This document shows, one piece after another, positions 1 to 9,800 of a DNA stretch of 64,000 nucleotides (the stretch's first letter is position 1; the number at the start of each line of letters is the position of its first letter). This DNA is from Methylobacter psychrophilus (GTDB taxonomy: Bacteria > Pseudomonadota > Gammaproteobacteria > Methylococcales > Methylomonadaceae). A program made the position numbers and the translations under genes. Location of the stretch: NCBI RefSeq assembly GCF_025583945.1, contig NZ_JAOEGU010000017.1, positions 1-64,000 of the forward strand. Reading direction: 5' to 3'. The notes under the pieces are model-generated. The model was not told the DNA's origin, did no database searches, and worked only from the letters and a program-made list of their open reading frames with translations.

Positions 1-108
1 TTCGGTAAGCTCAAGCACTATCGCAGAATTGCTACACGATATGAGAAAAAAGCTATTAATTACATGGGGATGCTGTCATTTTCCTCGGTGCTTTTATGGC
101 TGAGGTGA
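1..108 (+). mobile_element. 3' end of an IS5-family-type DDE transposase gene
   Basis: Frame 1 is open from the first base to a TGA at 106-108 and encodes 35 residues. They include KLKHYRRIATRYEKKA and a final LLWLR, which is how I recognise the C-terminus of IS5-family transposases (RRIATRY followed by a short hydrophobic tail). The rest of the element lies before the window. The stop codon is 10 bases inside the ATG-initiated frame of the next gene (96), so the right end of the insertion sequence must fall within what now reads as the 5' part of that gene. I could not delimit the terminal inverted repeat. Only the family level is claimed. Confidence 0.8.
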
Positions 109-1175
109 AACGTCAACAGAACCTAGACCTAAGAATTGCCATTACCCAAACACTAAACTGGCAACCCTTGCTTGGAGCCAGTGCCGTCGACAAATCCTTT
201 ATTGCCACTATCGTTTCCGAATTGGCGAGTAATATTATCAAATATGCAAAATCAGGTTATATAGATTTACGTTCTTACGAATGGCCTGGCAATGTTGAAA
301 TTGACGTGGTTGCAATGGATAACGGTCCGGGCATCGTTAATGTAAAGCAAGCCATGCAGGAGCATTTTAGTTCAGGTGGCACCCTCGGCTTGGGTTTATC
401 GGGTGTCAAGCGCATTGCCGATGATTTTGAAATATATTCCACTGCCGGTTATGGCACCTGTGTATTTGCAAGAAAAAACATAAAAATTGATGCTGATCAG
501 CAAGTTTTATCACTCACAACGGCCAGCTATTGTTCAATTTCAGAAAGACTTGCCACATTTAGAAATGCCAGTTTGGTCGAACCTCCAGTCACTATCAACT
601 TTGAAATTGGTAAGTGTATACGCGCCTATCCGGGACAAATCGTCTCTGGTGATCAAGTACTGGCTTTACCTTTAGAGGATGGTTATTTTCTGGCCATCAT
701 TGATGCTACCGGCCACGGCCCGGATGCACATAAAATGGCGTTGGTGCTTGTTGCCGCCTTAAAAAAAATTGCCTCACGCAACTTGGTCGACATAATGAGC
801 AAACTTTATGAGCTCGCAAAAGGCACAATAGGTGCTGCAATTGGTTTAGCCTTTTTTGATGCCAATAAACAGACGGTCTATTGTGCGAGTATAGGCAATA
901 CCAGCCTTGTGGTATTTAACGATAAAAAATGGCGTGGTGTTTCTCGTGATGGCATACTCGGACAACGCTCGCCCAGCTTTATGGAACAATCCACACACTT
1001 CAATCCAGGCGACATGGCTATTATGTTTACTGATGGTTTATCAGAATCATTGGCAAATAACGAAGCCATCAAGCTACGCTTTCAAGATGCGAATACTATC
1101 GCCTATCGACTGGTGGATATACTCGGCAAGACTTACGATGACGCCTCGTGCATAGTTCTAAAATGGAACAAATAA
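96..1175 (+). CDS. RsbT-RsbX-like fusion: anti-sigma-type serine kinase plus PP2C/SpoIIE-family phosphatase
   Basis: Residues about 10-125 form a GHKL ATPase of the RsbT type: N-box [11 protein letters not shown] around 41-51, DNGPGI at 75-80, and [15 protein letters not shown] around 98-112. Residues about 180-359 form a small PP2C phosphatase like RsbX/SpoIIE, with DATGHGPDA around 204-212 and MFTDGLSE around 309-316. RsbT phosphorylates stressosome proteins and RsbX removes the phosphates; fusing both would join the forward and reverse arms in one cytoplasmic protein. The ATG at 96 lies inside the transposase tail, so the first few residues are probably borrowed from the insertion sequence and the native N-terminus may be lost. 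The next gene overlaps its 3' end by 28 bases, suggesting coupled translation. Domain assignment is firm; the stressosome role is inferred because rsbR and rsbS are not in the window. Confidence 0.8.
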   Translation: MAEVKRQQNLDLRIAITQTLNWQPLLGASAVDKSFIATIVSELASNIIKYAKSGYIDLRSYEWPGNVEIDVVAMDNGPGIVNVKQAMQEHFSSGGTLGLGLSGVKRIADDFEIYSTAGYGTCVFARKNIKIDADQQVLSLTTASYCSISERLATFRNASLVEPPVTINFEIGKCIRAYPGQIVSGDQVLALPLEDGYFLAIIDATGHGPDAHKMALVLVAALKKIASRNLVDIMSKLYELAKGTIGAAIGLAFFDANKQTVYCASIGNTSLVVFNDKKWRGVSRDGILGQRSPSFMEQSTHFNPGDMAIMFTDGLSESLANNEAIKLRFQDANTIAYRLVDILGKTYDDASCIVLKWNK

Positions 1176-3886
1176 GTCATCTGGGTCACCTGGGTCAAAT
1201 TAATTTGGCTACCGACAGATCAATCTTTGATACGCGTAATAAAGTTCGTGAAATTGCGACCTTACTCAAGCTGGGCTTAATCACCACCACGCGTTTGGCC
1301 TCAGAGATTTCAGAACTTTGTCGCTGGATTCGACAAGCCGGAGTCAAGCCCTTGCTGGAAGTGTGGATAGCCCCGGAAGAAATCAGCGGTATTCGCTTGC
1401 AATACGGTGTGTCAGCCATAGGATCAACGCCTTCTCTTGAGCAATTAAATACTGTCACTATGGGGCGGGTTTCTTCAGATATTGTCATTGAAAACGGTAG
1501 ATTTACCGTGTTGGTAACTTATCAATTCAATAGCGCGAACTATAGCACAGCATACTTTAATCAGCTTGTCGCCATCATCAGTCGTCAGTCTCATGAAGAT
1601 TTATTTTTAGATCTACAAGCTAAAAACAAAGAGCTCGCTAAAGCGACAGTGATTGCCGAGCAAGCTGCGCAAGTCAAAGCTGATTTTTTAGCCAACATGA
1701 GCCATGAAATCCGTACGCCCATGAATGCGATTATTGGCATGTCCAGCCTTGCCCTGAAAACCGATCTCAATACTAAACAACGTGGCTATATAGCGCGTGT
1801 TAGCCGGGCAGCAGAAAACTTGTTAGGTATCATCAATGATATTCTTGATTTCTCCAAGATAGAAGCTGACAGAATGACCGTGGAACAGACCAATTTCCAG
1901 CTTGATCAGGTACTGGATAACTTGGTCAACTTAATAGGTATCAATGCCGAAGAAAAGGGTCTTGAGTTATTATTCAGTCAGACCAAAAACCTGCCGGCCC
2001 ATCTTATTGGTGATCCGCTAAGACTTGAACAGATTTTGGTTAATCTTGGCAATAATGCTATCAAATTTACCGATCAAGGTGAAATTGTTATCGGGGTAGA
2101 GCCTGTTACACAAAATGCTGATGGCATTACGCTGCACTTCTGGGTAAAAGATTCGGGTATAGGCATGACCTTTGAACAATGCAACAAGTTGTTTCAATCA
2201 TTTAGCCAGGCAGACTCATCGACCACACGCAAATATGGCGGCACCGGCTTGGGACTTGTCATCACCAAGAAACTGGTTGAACTCATGACCGGCCATATTT
2301 GGGTAGAAAGCGTACCTGAACAGGGATCAATATTTCATTTTCATGCGCAGTTTGGCATTAACAACACGATTCAATCCAGTGAAATGCAGTTATGGGCTTC
2401 AACGGAACTTCAAGGGGTTCGTGCCCTCGTTGTTGATGATAATCAGATGGCACTTGAAATTATGTCTTCAATGGTGCAAGGGCTGGGACTGAACGTGGAT
2501 GTTGCAGAAAATGGTCAGCAAGCACTTGACATGTTGATGACCGCAGACCAACTGACCGCTCCCTATCAATTACTGTATATAGATTGGAGAATGCCGGTTA
2601 TGAACGGGATTGAAACCATTAAACGCATAGCTGACTTAAACTTGTCCAAACAGCCTGCAATCATTATGGTGACCGCGCTTAGCAGGGATGATGCTCGGGA
2701 CTCTGCCAAGGAGCACGGTATTGATTTACAAGCGGTGTTAATGAAACCCGTCATTACCGCCAATTTACTTAGGAAGACAGTGAAGGTATTAGGCTATACA
2801 GGAGTGGATGACATGCTCTTTGATCACAACAGCGATCACTCTGAGCAAATAATTGCCAAGCTTGGCGGAGCTTATATTCTGTTGGTCGAAGATAATGAAA
2901 TGAACCAGGAGCTTGCCATACAAGTTTTGGGGAGAGCCGGCATTCGTATAAAATTGGCCGAAAACGGCCAGGAAGCACTTGATATTCTGTATACCGGCGA
3001 GCAATTTGATGGGGTTTTGATGGATTGTCAAATGCCGATAATGGATGGTTTTAGCGCAACACGAGAAATTCGTAAAAATCCTGCTTGGGCAGAGCTTCCC
3101 ATCATTGCCATGACCGCCAATGCTATGGCAGGTGATAAGGAAAAAGTAATCGCCGCCGGTATGTTTGACCATATTGGCAAACCGCTGCATTTTCAAACAA
3201 TGTTCGAAACGATGGCTAAATGGATTACACCGTCCAAGCCTTTTGTTTATTTAGCCAAAGCAGAAACTGACGTTGCCGAAACAAACCTGGCGATACTTGC
3301 CTTACCGGACAAATTACCGGGCATCAATATGAAAGTGGGTCTTGCAACCACGATGAACAACATAAAGCTCTATCAACGTCAACTTGAGATGTTTCGCGAT
3401 GGACAAGGCAATTTTGCCGAGCTGTTTGGTTTGGCGGCTATTGATGCCGACCCAGCGGCCCAAGCTCGTGCCGCTCATACGTTAAAAGGTACGGCAGGAA
3501 ACATTGGCGCTCATGCTGTTTATGTGGCGGCAGGTAAACTTGAGCTCGCTTGTTATAAATGTAGCAGCCCGGATATTATTTCAAAATATTTAACACTAAC
3601 GTTAATAGAGCTTGATATTGTCATTAGCGGCTTGGCATCGCTACCAACAGCCCAGCCATTAGTAAAGGCTACTGAACCCATGTCCGCTGAAACATTTAAG
3701 ATATTAATTCAACGCTTGAAAAATTTCCTTGAAGATGACGATACCAGTGCTGGCGATGTCTTGGAAGAATTGTTACAAACTTCACAAGAAGCGGCTGTTG
3801 ACTCATTATTAAAGAAGCTTCAGTTTGCTGTAGGAAATTATGATTTTGAAAGTGCTTTAGAGCTGATGAAAGAGTTGCCAGCCTGA
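1148..3886 (+). CDS. Hybrid histidine kinase: RsbT-like N-domain, HisKA, HATPase, REC, REC, HPt
   Basis: This soluble multi-step phosphorelay kinase has 912 residues. Residues about 25-150 resemble another RsbT/GHKL-like domain ([16 protein letters not shown], then SEISEL). A short coiled coil follows, then HisKA with [14 protein letters not shown] (phospho-His186) and an HATPase with [13 protein letters not shown] near 297. Two receiver domains follow (Asp479 in YIDWRMP, Asp626 in LMDCQMP), and an HPt domain with His777 in [10 protein letters not shown]. No membrane segment is visible. The listed start is a GTG at 1148; an ATG at 1163 would remove five residues, and neither has a clear ribosome binding site. 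Overlap with the RsbT-RsbX gene and the similar N-domain suggest that the two act in one pathway, as in stressosome operons that end in two-component genes. The partner is unknown. Confidence 0.85.
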   Translation: MHSSKMEQISHLGHLGQINLATDRSIFDTRNKVREIATLLKLGLITTTRLASEISELCRWIRQAGVKPLLEVWIAPEEISGIRLQYGVSAIGSTPSLEQLNTVTMGRVSSDIVIENGRFTVLVTYQFNSANYSTAYFNQLVAIISRQSHEDLFLDLQAKNKELAKATVIAEQAAQVKADFLANMSHEIRTPMNAIIGMSSLALKTDLNTKQRGYIARVSRAAENLLGIINDILDFSKIEADRMTVEQTNFQLDQVLDNLVNLIGINAEEKGLELLFSQTKNLPAHLIGDPLRLEQILVNLGNNAIKFTDQGEIVIGVEPVTQNADGITLHFWVKDSGIGMTFEQCNKLFQSFSQADSSTTRKYGGTGLGLVITKKLVELMTGHIWVESVPEQGSIFHFHAQFGINNTIQSSEMQLWASTELQGVRALVVDDNQMALEIMSSMVQGLGLNVDVAENGQQALDMLMTADQLTAPYQLLYIDWRMPVMNGIETIKRIADLNLSKQPAIIMVTALSRDDARDSAKEHGIDLQAVLMKPVITANLLRKTVKVLGYTGVDDMLFDHNSDHSEQIIAKLGGAYILLVEDNEMNQELAIQVLGRAGIRIKLAENGQEALDILYTGEQFDGVLMDCQMPIMDGFSATREIRKNPAWAELPIIAMTANAMAGDKEKVIAAGMFDHIGKPLHFQTMFETMAKWITPSKPFVYLAKAETDVAETNLAILALPDKLPGINMKVGLATTMNNIKLYQRQLEMFRDGQGNFAELFGLAAIDADPAAQARAAHTLKGTAGNIGAHAVYVAAGKLELACYKCSSPDIISKYLTLTLIELDIVISGLASLPTAQPLVKATEPMSAETFKILIQRLKNFLEDDDTSAGDVLEELLQTSQEAAVDSLLKKLQFAVGNYDFESALELMKELPA

Positions 3887-3905
3887 TATAAATCGACGTA
3901 TCTGT

Positions 3906-3934
3906 GTCGGGTTACGGCTATCGCCTAACCCGAC
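3906..3934 (+). repeat. REP-like palindrome, copy 1
   Basis: Arms GTCGGGTTA and TAACCCGAC pair perfectly, extended by GGC/GCC around a TATC loop with one bulged C. The same unit recurs in gaps across the window (4029, 14268, 28072) and in variant form (4144, 14208, 25405). Confidence 0.8.
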
Positions 3935-4028
3935 CTACAGAGATTATTAGTATTTTTTGTAATAAAAAAGTGGCATCCTTCATGCCTCGGTTTACACTTT
4001 TTGCAATTACCATTGCGTAAGTATCTGT

Positions 4029-4057
4029 GTCTGGTTACGGCTATCGCCTAACCCGAC
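4029..4057 (+). repeat. REP-like palindrome, copy 2
   Basis: Same 29-base unit as at 3906 but with GTCTGG in the left arm, so one arm position no longer pairs. It lies inside the second tandem repeat copy. Confidence 0.75.
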
Positions 4058-4143
4058 CTACAAAGATTATTAGTATTTTTTGTGATAAAAAAGTGGCATC
4101 CTTCATGCCTCGGTTTACACTTTTTGCAATTACTATTGCGTAG

Positions 4144-4188
4144 GTCGGGTTAGCAATAGCGCTTGTGCCCCAAGGGGTATAACCCGAC
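4144..4188 (+). repeat. REP-like palindrome, long-loop variant
   Basis: GTCGGGTTA at 4144-4152 pairs with TAACCCGAC ending at 4188. The loop is longer (AGCGCTTGTGCCCCAAGGGG region) and contains a small secondary CCCC/GGGG hairpin. The same long variant recurs at 14208. Confidence 0.7.
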
Positions 4189-4240
4189 ATTTTGCTAACC
4201 ACATTAAATTTTAACTGATTATAAAAATGCCTGAAATCAA

Positions 4241-6760
4241 ATGAAATTAAGTTTAAAACCGGTCATTCTGATTATTGACGACTCTCCTGACATTATTAAT
4301 TTAATATCAGGGTTACTCAAGAAGCATTACAAGGTGAAAACAGCCACTAATGGCGCGAAAGGCCTTAATATTGCCGGGAGTGATGACTCCATAGACCTCA
4401 TCTTACTTGACGTTCTGATGCCCGGGCCGTCCGGCTTCGAGGTTTGTGAACAACTAAAAGCCGACGTTAAGACAGCCGATATTCCGGTCATATTTTTAAC
4501 TGCCCTGTCCGATATTGAAGATGAGCAGCTTGGTTTTGAGCTGGGCGCTGTCGATTATATTACCAAGCCGATCAGCCCGGCTATATTGTTGGCACGAGTA
4601 AAGAACCACCTGAAGATCAAGGCTGCCAGTGATTTTTTAAAAGATAAAAATTATCAGGCCAATATCCGTCTGGACTTGATACTCAACGCCACTGGCGAAG
4701 GTATCTACGGAATCGGCATCAACGGCGACTGTGTTTTCATTAATACCGTCGCGTTAAACATCCTGGGATATGACTCGGAACAGGAGATTTTGGGTAAAAA
4801 TAACCACCAGTTATTTCATTTTGCTCATCCTGATGGTTCACCCTATATCCTTCAACAATGTCCTATCTATAAAGCCCTGCAAGGCGAAGCAAGTTCGTTG
4901 ATGGATACAGAGGTGTTTTGGCGTAAAGATGGCACCAGCTTATCTGTACAATACCAGTCACATCCTATCAAAAACAATGAGAAAATTATTGGCTGCGTAG
5001 TCAGTTTTATGGATATCACCGAGCGCAAACAAAACGAGGCGCTTCTGCTTGCTACTCTACAGCGCGCTGAAACGCTGGCCAAGTCGAAAGCGCAGTTTCT
5101 TGCCAACATGTCGCACGAAATTCGCACGCCAATGAATGGCATTATCGGTTTTTCCGAGCTGGCGTTACTTAAAGACATGCCTGCTGATATACGAGATTAT
5201 CTACAAAAAATTAACAGTACCTCGCTTAACTTGCTAAATATCCTTAACGATATTTTGGATTTATCCAAACTGGAAGCCGGAAATATCCATATTAACTTGG
5301 CACACTTTGCTATTGACGGCTTGATAGATGTTCTCGATAGTCTGTTTATAGAGACTAGCAGGCAAAAAGGCCTGAATCTTACCCTAAACATTGCACCCGA
5401 TGTGCCATGTTACTTGCTTGGCGATAGACTCAGGCTGGAACAAGTCTTGATTAACTTGGTGGGCAATGCGATTAAATTTACAGCAAGCGGCTCGGTTACC
5501 CTTAACATTACCTTGCAACAACGCCAGCAATCACAAGCCCGGTTATTATTTTCTGTCACGGACACCGGTATTGGTATCTCTGCTACTGATCAAGACAAGC
5601 TGTTTCAACCTTTCAGTCAGATAGATGAATCCATCACCCGGCGTTTTGGGGGTACCGGTCTTGGCTTGGCACTTAGCCATGATCTGGTACAACTCATGGG
5701 CGGTGAGTTATCGTTAATCAGTGAGTTTGACCAGGGTAGCTGTTTTAGCTTTGAGTTGATACTGGCCATATCATCGTTGTCCAGTCAGGACGGGATTCCG
5801 GATGCTTTGGAATCTTTGGACTCGGTGTTGCAAAAACTTGGCCAACAACTAACAGGCTTCCGAATTTTGGTAGTCGAAGACAATGTGTTTAATCAGCAAA
5901 TTATACAAGAATTTCTTGGTTTATCGGGCATCAGCGTTAATATTGCCAATGATGGTCAAGAGGCTCTACTGGCACTGAAGAATGCTGAATTTGATGCCGT
6001 GTTGATGGATATTCATATGCCGGTCATGGATGGCTTTGAAGCAACTCGTCAAATACGCTGTTTCCCGCATCTCCAGACACTGCCAATTATTGCTCTGACG
6101 GCTGGCGTAACCGAGGAGGAGCGAGGGCAATATCTGGCTGCCGGCATGGACGATTTTATCAGTAAACCCATTAATCCGGTCCAACTCCTGTCAATACTCG
6201 CGCACTGGCTAAAGCTTGCTGATATTTCGGTAACGGCGCTTGGGAAGGCCCCTTTACAAGAAGCCGTTGAGAAAGACCAGTTAACCGCCGTTAACCCCGA
6301 CATGATCTTGACTGAGTTATCGTTACCTATAAAAGCCGTCAGTATTACTGATAACTTAACGCCCCTCCCTATGGATCGGGATATGTGTGTACTTAAAGAA
6401 CTGGTGGGTGACGATCCTGCTACTCTTGCCAAATTTCTGGGTTTTTTCCATGTTAGTGCACTGAAAATCAGTGCCGATATAATAATCGCACTCACTACCG
6501 GCCAAGCCATTGCGGCAAGCAACGCCGCTCATACCTTAAGTACTTCGGCACACAGCGTTGGAGCGCTCAGATTGGCTGATCTTTGTCTGCAAATTGAAGC
6601 AGCCGGTAATGCCGGTGACGGTGATATCAATGCCATACTCAATGACTTGTTACCTGACTTTGAAGAAGAATGGGGCAGGGTGGAACAATATCTGCTTGCC
6701 TGGCCGGATGAACCAACCTATACAGTAGCATTAGACAAACAAGAACCCTTAATCTTTTGA
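4241..6760 (+). CDS. Hybrid histidine kinase: REC, PAS, HisKA, HATPase, REC, HPt
   Basis: This 839-residue soluble kinase begins with a receiver domain (ILIIDDSPDI near the start, phospho-Asp57 in LLDVLMP, KP near 110). A PAS domain follows at about 140-265, then HisKA ([14 protein letters not shown], His292) and an HATPase with NLVGNAIKF, DTGIGIS and GGTGLGLALS. It ends with a second receiver (Asp590 in LMDIHMPVMDG) and an HPt domain (His764 in NAAHTLSTSAHS). The N-terminal receiver implies that it accepts phosphate from an upstream kinase, perhaps one encoded beside it. From 5413 onward the DNA is nearly identical to the end of the next kinase gene. The PAS ligand is unknown. The ATG at 4241 is preceded by a REP-filled gap and has no strong ribosome binding site. 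Confidence 0.88.
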   Translation: MKLSLKPVILIIDDSPDIINLISGLLKKHYKVKTATNGAKGLNIAGSDDSIDLILLDVLMPGPSGFEVCEQLKADVKTADIPVIFLTALSDIEDEQLGFELGAVDYITKPISPAILLARVKNHLKIKAASDFLKDKNYQANIRLDLILNATGEGIYGIGINGDCVFINTVALNILGYDSEQEILGKNNHQLFHFAHPDGSPYILQQCPIYKALQGEASSLMDTEVFWRKDGTSLSVQYQSHPIKNNEKIIGCVVSFMDITERKQNEALLLATLQRAETLAKSKAQFLANMSHEIRTPMNGIIGFSELALLKDMPADIRDYLQKINSTSLNLLNILNDILDLSKLEAGNIHINLAHFAIDGLIDVLDSLFIETSRQKGLNLTLNIAPDVPCYLLGDRLRLEQVLINLVGNAIKFTASGSVTLNITLQQRQQSQARLLFSVTDTGIGISATDQDKLFQPFSQIDESITRRFGGTGLGLALSHDLVQLMGGELSLISEFDQGSCFSFELILAISSLSSQDGIPDALESLDSVLQKLGQQLTGFRILVVEDNVFNQQIIQEFLGLSGISVNIANDGQEALLALKNAEFDAVLMDIHMPVMDGFEATRQIRCFPHLQTLPIIALTAGVTEEERGQYLAAGMDDFISKPINPVQLLSILAHWLKLADISVTALGKAPLQEAVEKDQLTAVNPDMILTELSLPIKAVSITDNLTPLPMDRDMCVLKELVGDDPATLAKFLGFFHVSALKISADIIIALTTGQAIAASNAAHTLSTSAHSVGALRLADLCLQIEAAGNAGDGDINAILNDLLPDFEEEWGRVEQYLLAWPDEPTYTVALDKQEPLIF
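5413..6717 (+). repeat. 1.3-kb near-identical duplication, copy A
   Basis: This segment covers the HATPase, receiver and HPt coding part of the 839-residue kinase. It aligns without gaps to 9518-10822 at a constant offset of 4105 bases. Differences are scattered single bases plus one diverged patch near 6057-6080. Similarity falls off sharply before 5413 and after 6717, as expected of a gene-conversion tract. Confidence 0.85.
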
Positions 6761-6830
6761 CAAATAATACCGGTACTAATCCAGGTTAATAGCTCAAAAG
6801 TTGCACTGAAATTAAAAATAATCTACTGAC

Positions 6831-9800
6831 ATGTACGAACAATTTATTTTAAATCTTACCGGCGCAAATGGCTGGATGCCGCATGGTTTTTGTATCCAGT
6901 GGACACCCAGTATTCTCTGGTCTTATGTTGTTGCCGATGCACTGATTGCACTGTCCTATTATGCCATACCACTGGTGCTCGCTTACGTTGCCTGGCGTAG
7001 AAAAGATCTGCAGTTTCGCCGGGTTTACCTGATGTTCTGTGGCTTTATTCTGGCCTGTGGCACCTCACATTTATTATCGATTGTACTGCTGTGGCAACCA
7101 TTGTACTGGCTTGATGCCGTTCTCAAAGTCATCACCGCCGGGCTCTCCGTTGCTACGGCAATTTATCTGATAAGGCTTGTTCCCTTGGCCTTACAGCAGA
7201 AGACCTCGGCAGAGCTGGAAAACAAGCTGCTCCATAGCTTCGTAAAACAAAGCGCCACTGAACTAAAAATGCTTAATATACAGTTTTATGAGACTTTTGA
7301 TAACGCCCCCATCGGCATTATCAACTTGTCACCCAAAGGAATTTTTCTGGAAGTCAATCAACGCATCAGTGATTTTATGGGTTGCTGCAAAGAAGAGCTG
7401 GTCGCCCTGACTTTTGAAGCAATAATGCCTCCGGCTGACCACGCTATCGTTGCCCAGAAAATGACCTGGTGCCTGGCCGGTAAAATTTCAGAATTCACCC
7501 TGGAAAGTTGCTACCTACGTCAGGATGGCAAACAGTTCTGGGGGAATACCTTGGTAAAGCTGATTCGTCATCAAGACAGCTCTTCGAATTATTTTATGGC
7601 AATGATTGAGGATATTAACCAGCGCAAAGCCGCCGAAGCGATTTTGCAGGAACGGGACAAACTGTATTTTATTCTTAACAACACGCCGGCTTTGATTGGC
7701 TATTGGGACAAACAATTAAAAAACCTGTTTAGTAACCCTGCTTATACACACTGGTTTGATAAAACACCGGAACAAATTAAAGGCTGGCATATTCGCCAAG
7801 TGCTCGGCGAGACGTTATATGCGGAAAACTTACCCTTCATCAATGCGGTGATACATGGTGAACCGCAAAAGTTTGATCGTCATATTTTATGTCCACAAAC
7901 CGGCCTGGAAATACACACTCAAATCAGCTACTTACCGCATATTGTTAATCACGAAGTACTGGGCTTTTATGTGTTGGGTATTGATATAACCGATCAGGAA
8001 CGCTTAACTGATGCCAATTATTATAATTTAACGCTGCTTAAAAATCTGACTAGAGGCGTTATTCTGACTGATATAAACAAACAAATCACTTATATTAATC
8101 CCGCTTTTGAGAAAATAACCGGCTATTCGAGTGAAGATATGCTGGGTAAATCCTGCGCTATTTTGCAGGGTGAAAAAACCGATCCACAACAAATTTTACG
8201 GATACGGGAGGCACTTTCCAGCTTACAACCTTATCAAGGTGAACTTCTCAACTACCGTAAAGATGGTAGCCTGTTTTGGACTGAATTAACCATTAACCCG
8301 GTTTATGACCGGCACGGTAAATTGATTCATTTTATTGGCTTTCAACACGATATTTCACAGCGCAAATATCTTGAAGCCCAACTCAAGGACAACCAAAAAC
8401 TGTTGGCCAATCTGTTTGCCCATGTTCCGGGTATGGTTTACCAGTTTAAAATTACTCCTGATGGGAACCTTAACTTTCCCTTCGCCAGTGACGGTATCAA
8501 GGATATTTACGAAACCACCCCTGAACAGGTACGCGAAAGCGCAACCGCCTTTATTTTTAATATTATGCACCCGGATGACCTCAACCGGATGAACAGCTCT
8601 ATTGAGGAATCTACTCGCACCCTGCAACCCTGGCAACTGGAATACCGGGTCAATCTGCCTGGTAAAGGCTTGCGCTGGCTGTCCGGTCATTCCCAACCCG
8701 AACGGCTAAAGGATGGCAGTACCCTCTGGCATGGTTTTATTGCCGACATCACCGAGCGCAAACTGCTTGATAATGAACGCGACCGACTTCTGCAACTCAT
8801 TGAAGAATCACAGGATTTTATTTCAATAGCCGATATGCAGGGACAGCTTACTTTTATTAATCGTGCCGGTTTTAAGATGGTTGGTTTGCCGGAACAATCA
8901 ACTATCTCCGGTCTTAAGATCAATGATTTGCACACCGAACAGGCGGCAAGAAGGGTATTGGAAGAGGCTGTTCCGGTCGCCTGCATGCGAGGTTTTTGGG
9001 AAGGTGAAAATACGTTGTTGCACAGCGATGGTCACGAGATACCGGTTTCTCAATTATTACTAAGCCATCATCAAGGTGCAACCGGCTCGCCCACGTTCCT
9101 TTCTACCATCATGCGTGACATGACCAAGAGTAAGCAAGTTGAGCGGGAATTGCGCGAAGCCAAAGATAATGCAGAACACCTGGCACAAGCAAAATCCGAC
9201 TTTCTGGCCAATATGTCGCATGAGATTCGCACGCCGATGACCGCCATTATCGGCTTCTCGCAACTGGCATTAACCAAAGCAAATTCACCTGAAATAACCG
9301 CTTACCTGGATAAAATCAACTCTGCCTCTACCAATCTGCTGGGCATTCTGAATGATATTTTGGACTTATCCAAGTTGGGGGCAGGTAGTGTTGCTATTTA
9401 TCCGGTTCTTTTTGATATTGATAGCCTGCGCGATAATCTCTACAACCTGTTTATCAGCACAGCTGAAAAGAAAGGCCTCGGCTTTACTGTAACGGTAGGA
9501 ACAGATATTCCTCGTAGCTTGCTTGGCGATAAACTCAGGCTGGAACAAGTCTTGATTAATCTGCTGAGCAATGCGATTAAATTTACAGCAAGCGGCTCGG
9601 TTACCCTTAACATTACCTTGCAACAACTTCAACAATCGCAAGCCCGGTTATTATTTTCTGTCACGGATACCGGTATTGGTATCTCTGCCACAGATCAAAA
9701 CAAGCTGTTTCAACCCTTTAGTCAGGTAGATGAATCCATCACCCGGCGTTTTGGGGGTACCGGTCTTGGCTTGGCACTTAGCCATGATCTGGTACAACTT

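Larger units (their letters stand above)
3898..4143 (+). repeat. Tandem pair of about 123-bp direct repeats with embedded REP palindromes
   Basis: Two head-to-tail copies, 3898-4020 and 4021-4142, differ at only a few positions. Each starts GTATCTGTGTC, carries a REP-like palindrome, then an AT-rich stretch and the words GTGGCATCCTTCATGCCTCG and TTTGCAATTAC. A third, variant palindrome follows at 4144. The pair fills most of the 354-base gap between two kinase genes (3887-4240). I see no gene in the gap. Confidence 0.85.

Noticed and set aside
3898-4143. Possible CRISPR-like repeat array
   Set aside because: Only two long, directly adjacent copies without spacers; they contain REP palindromes and are better described as a tandem duplication.
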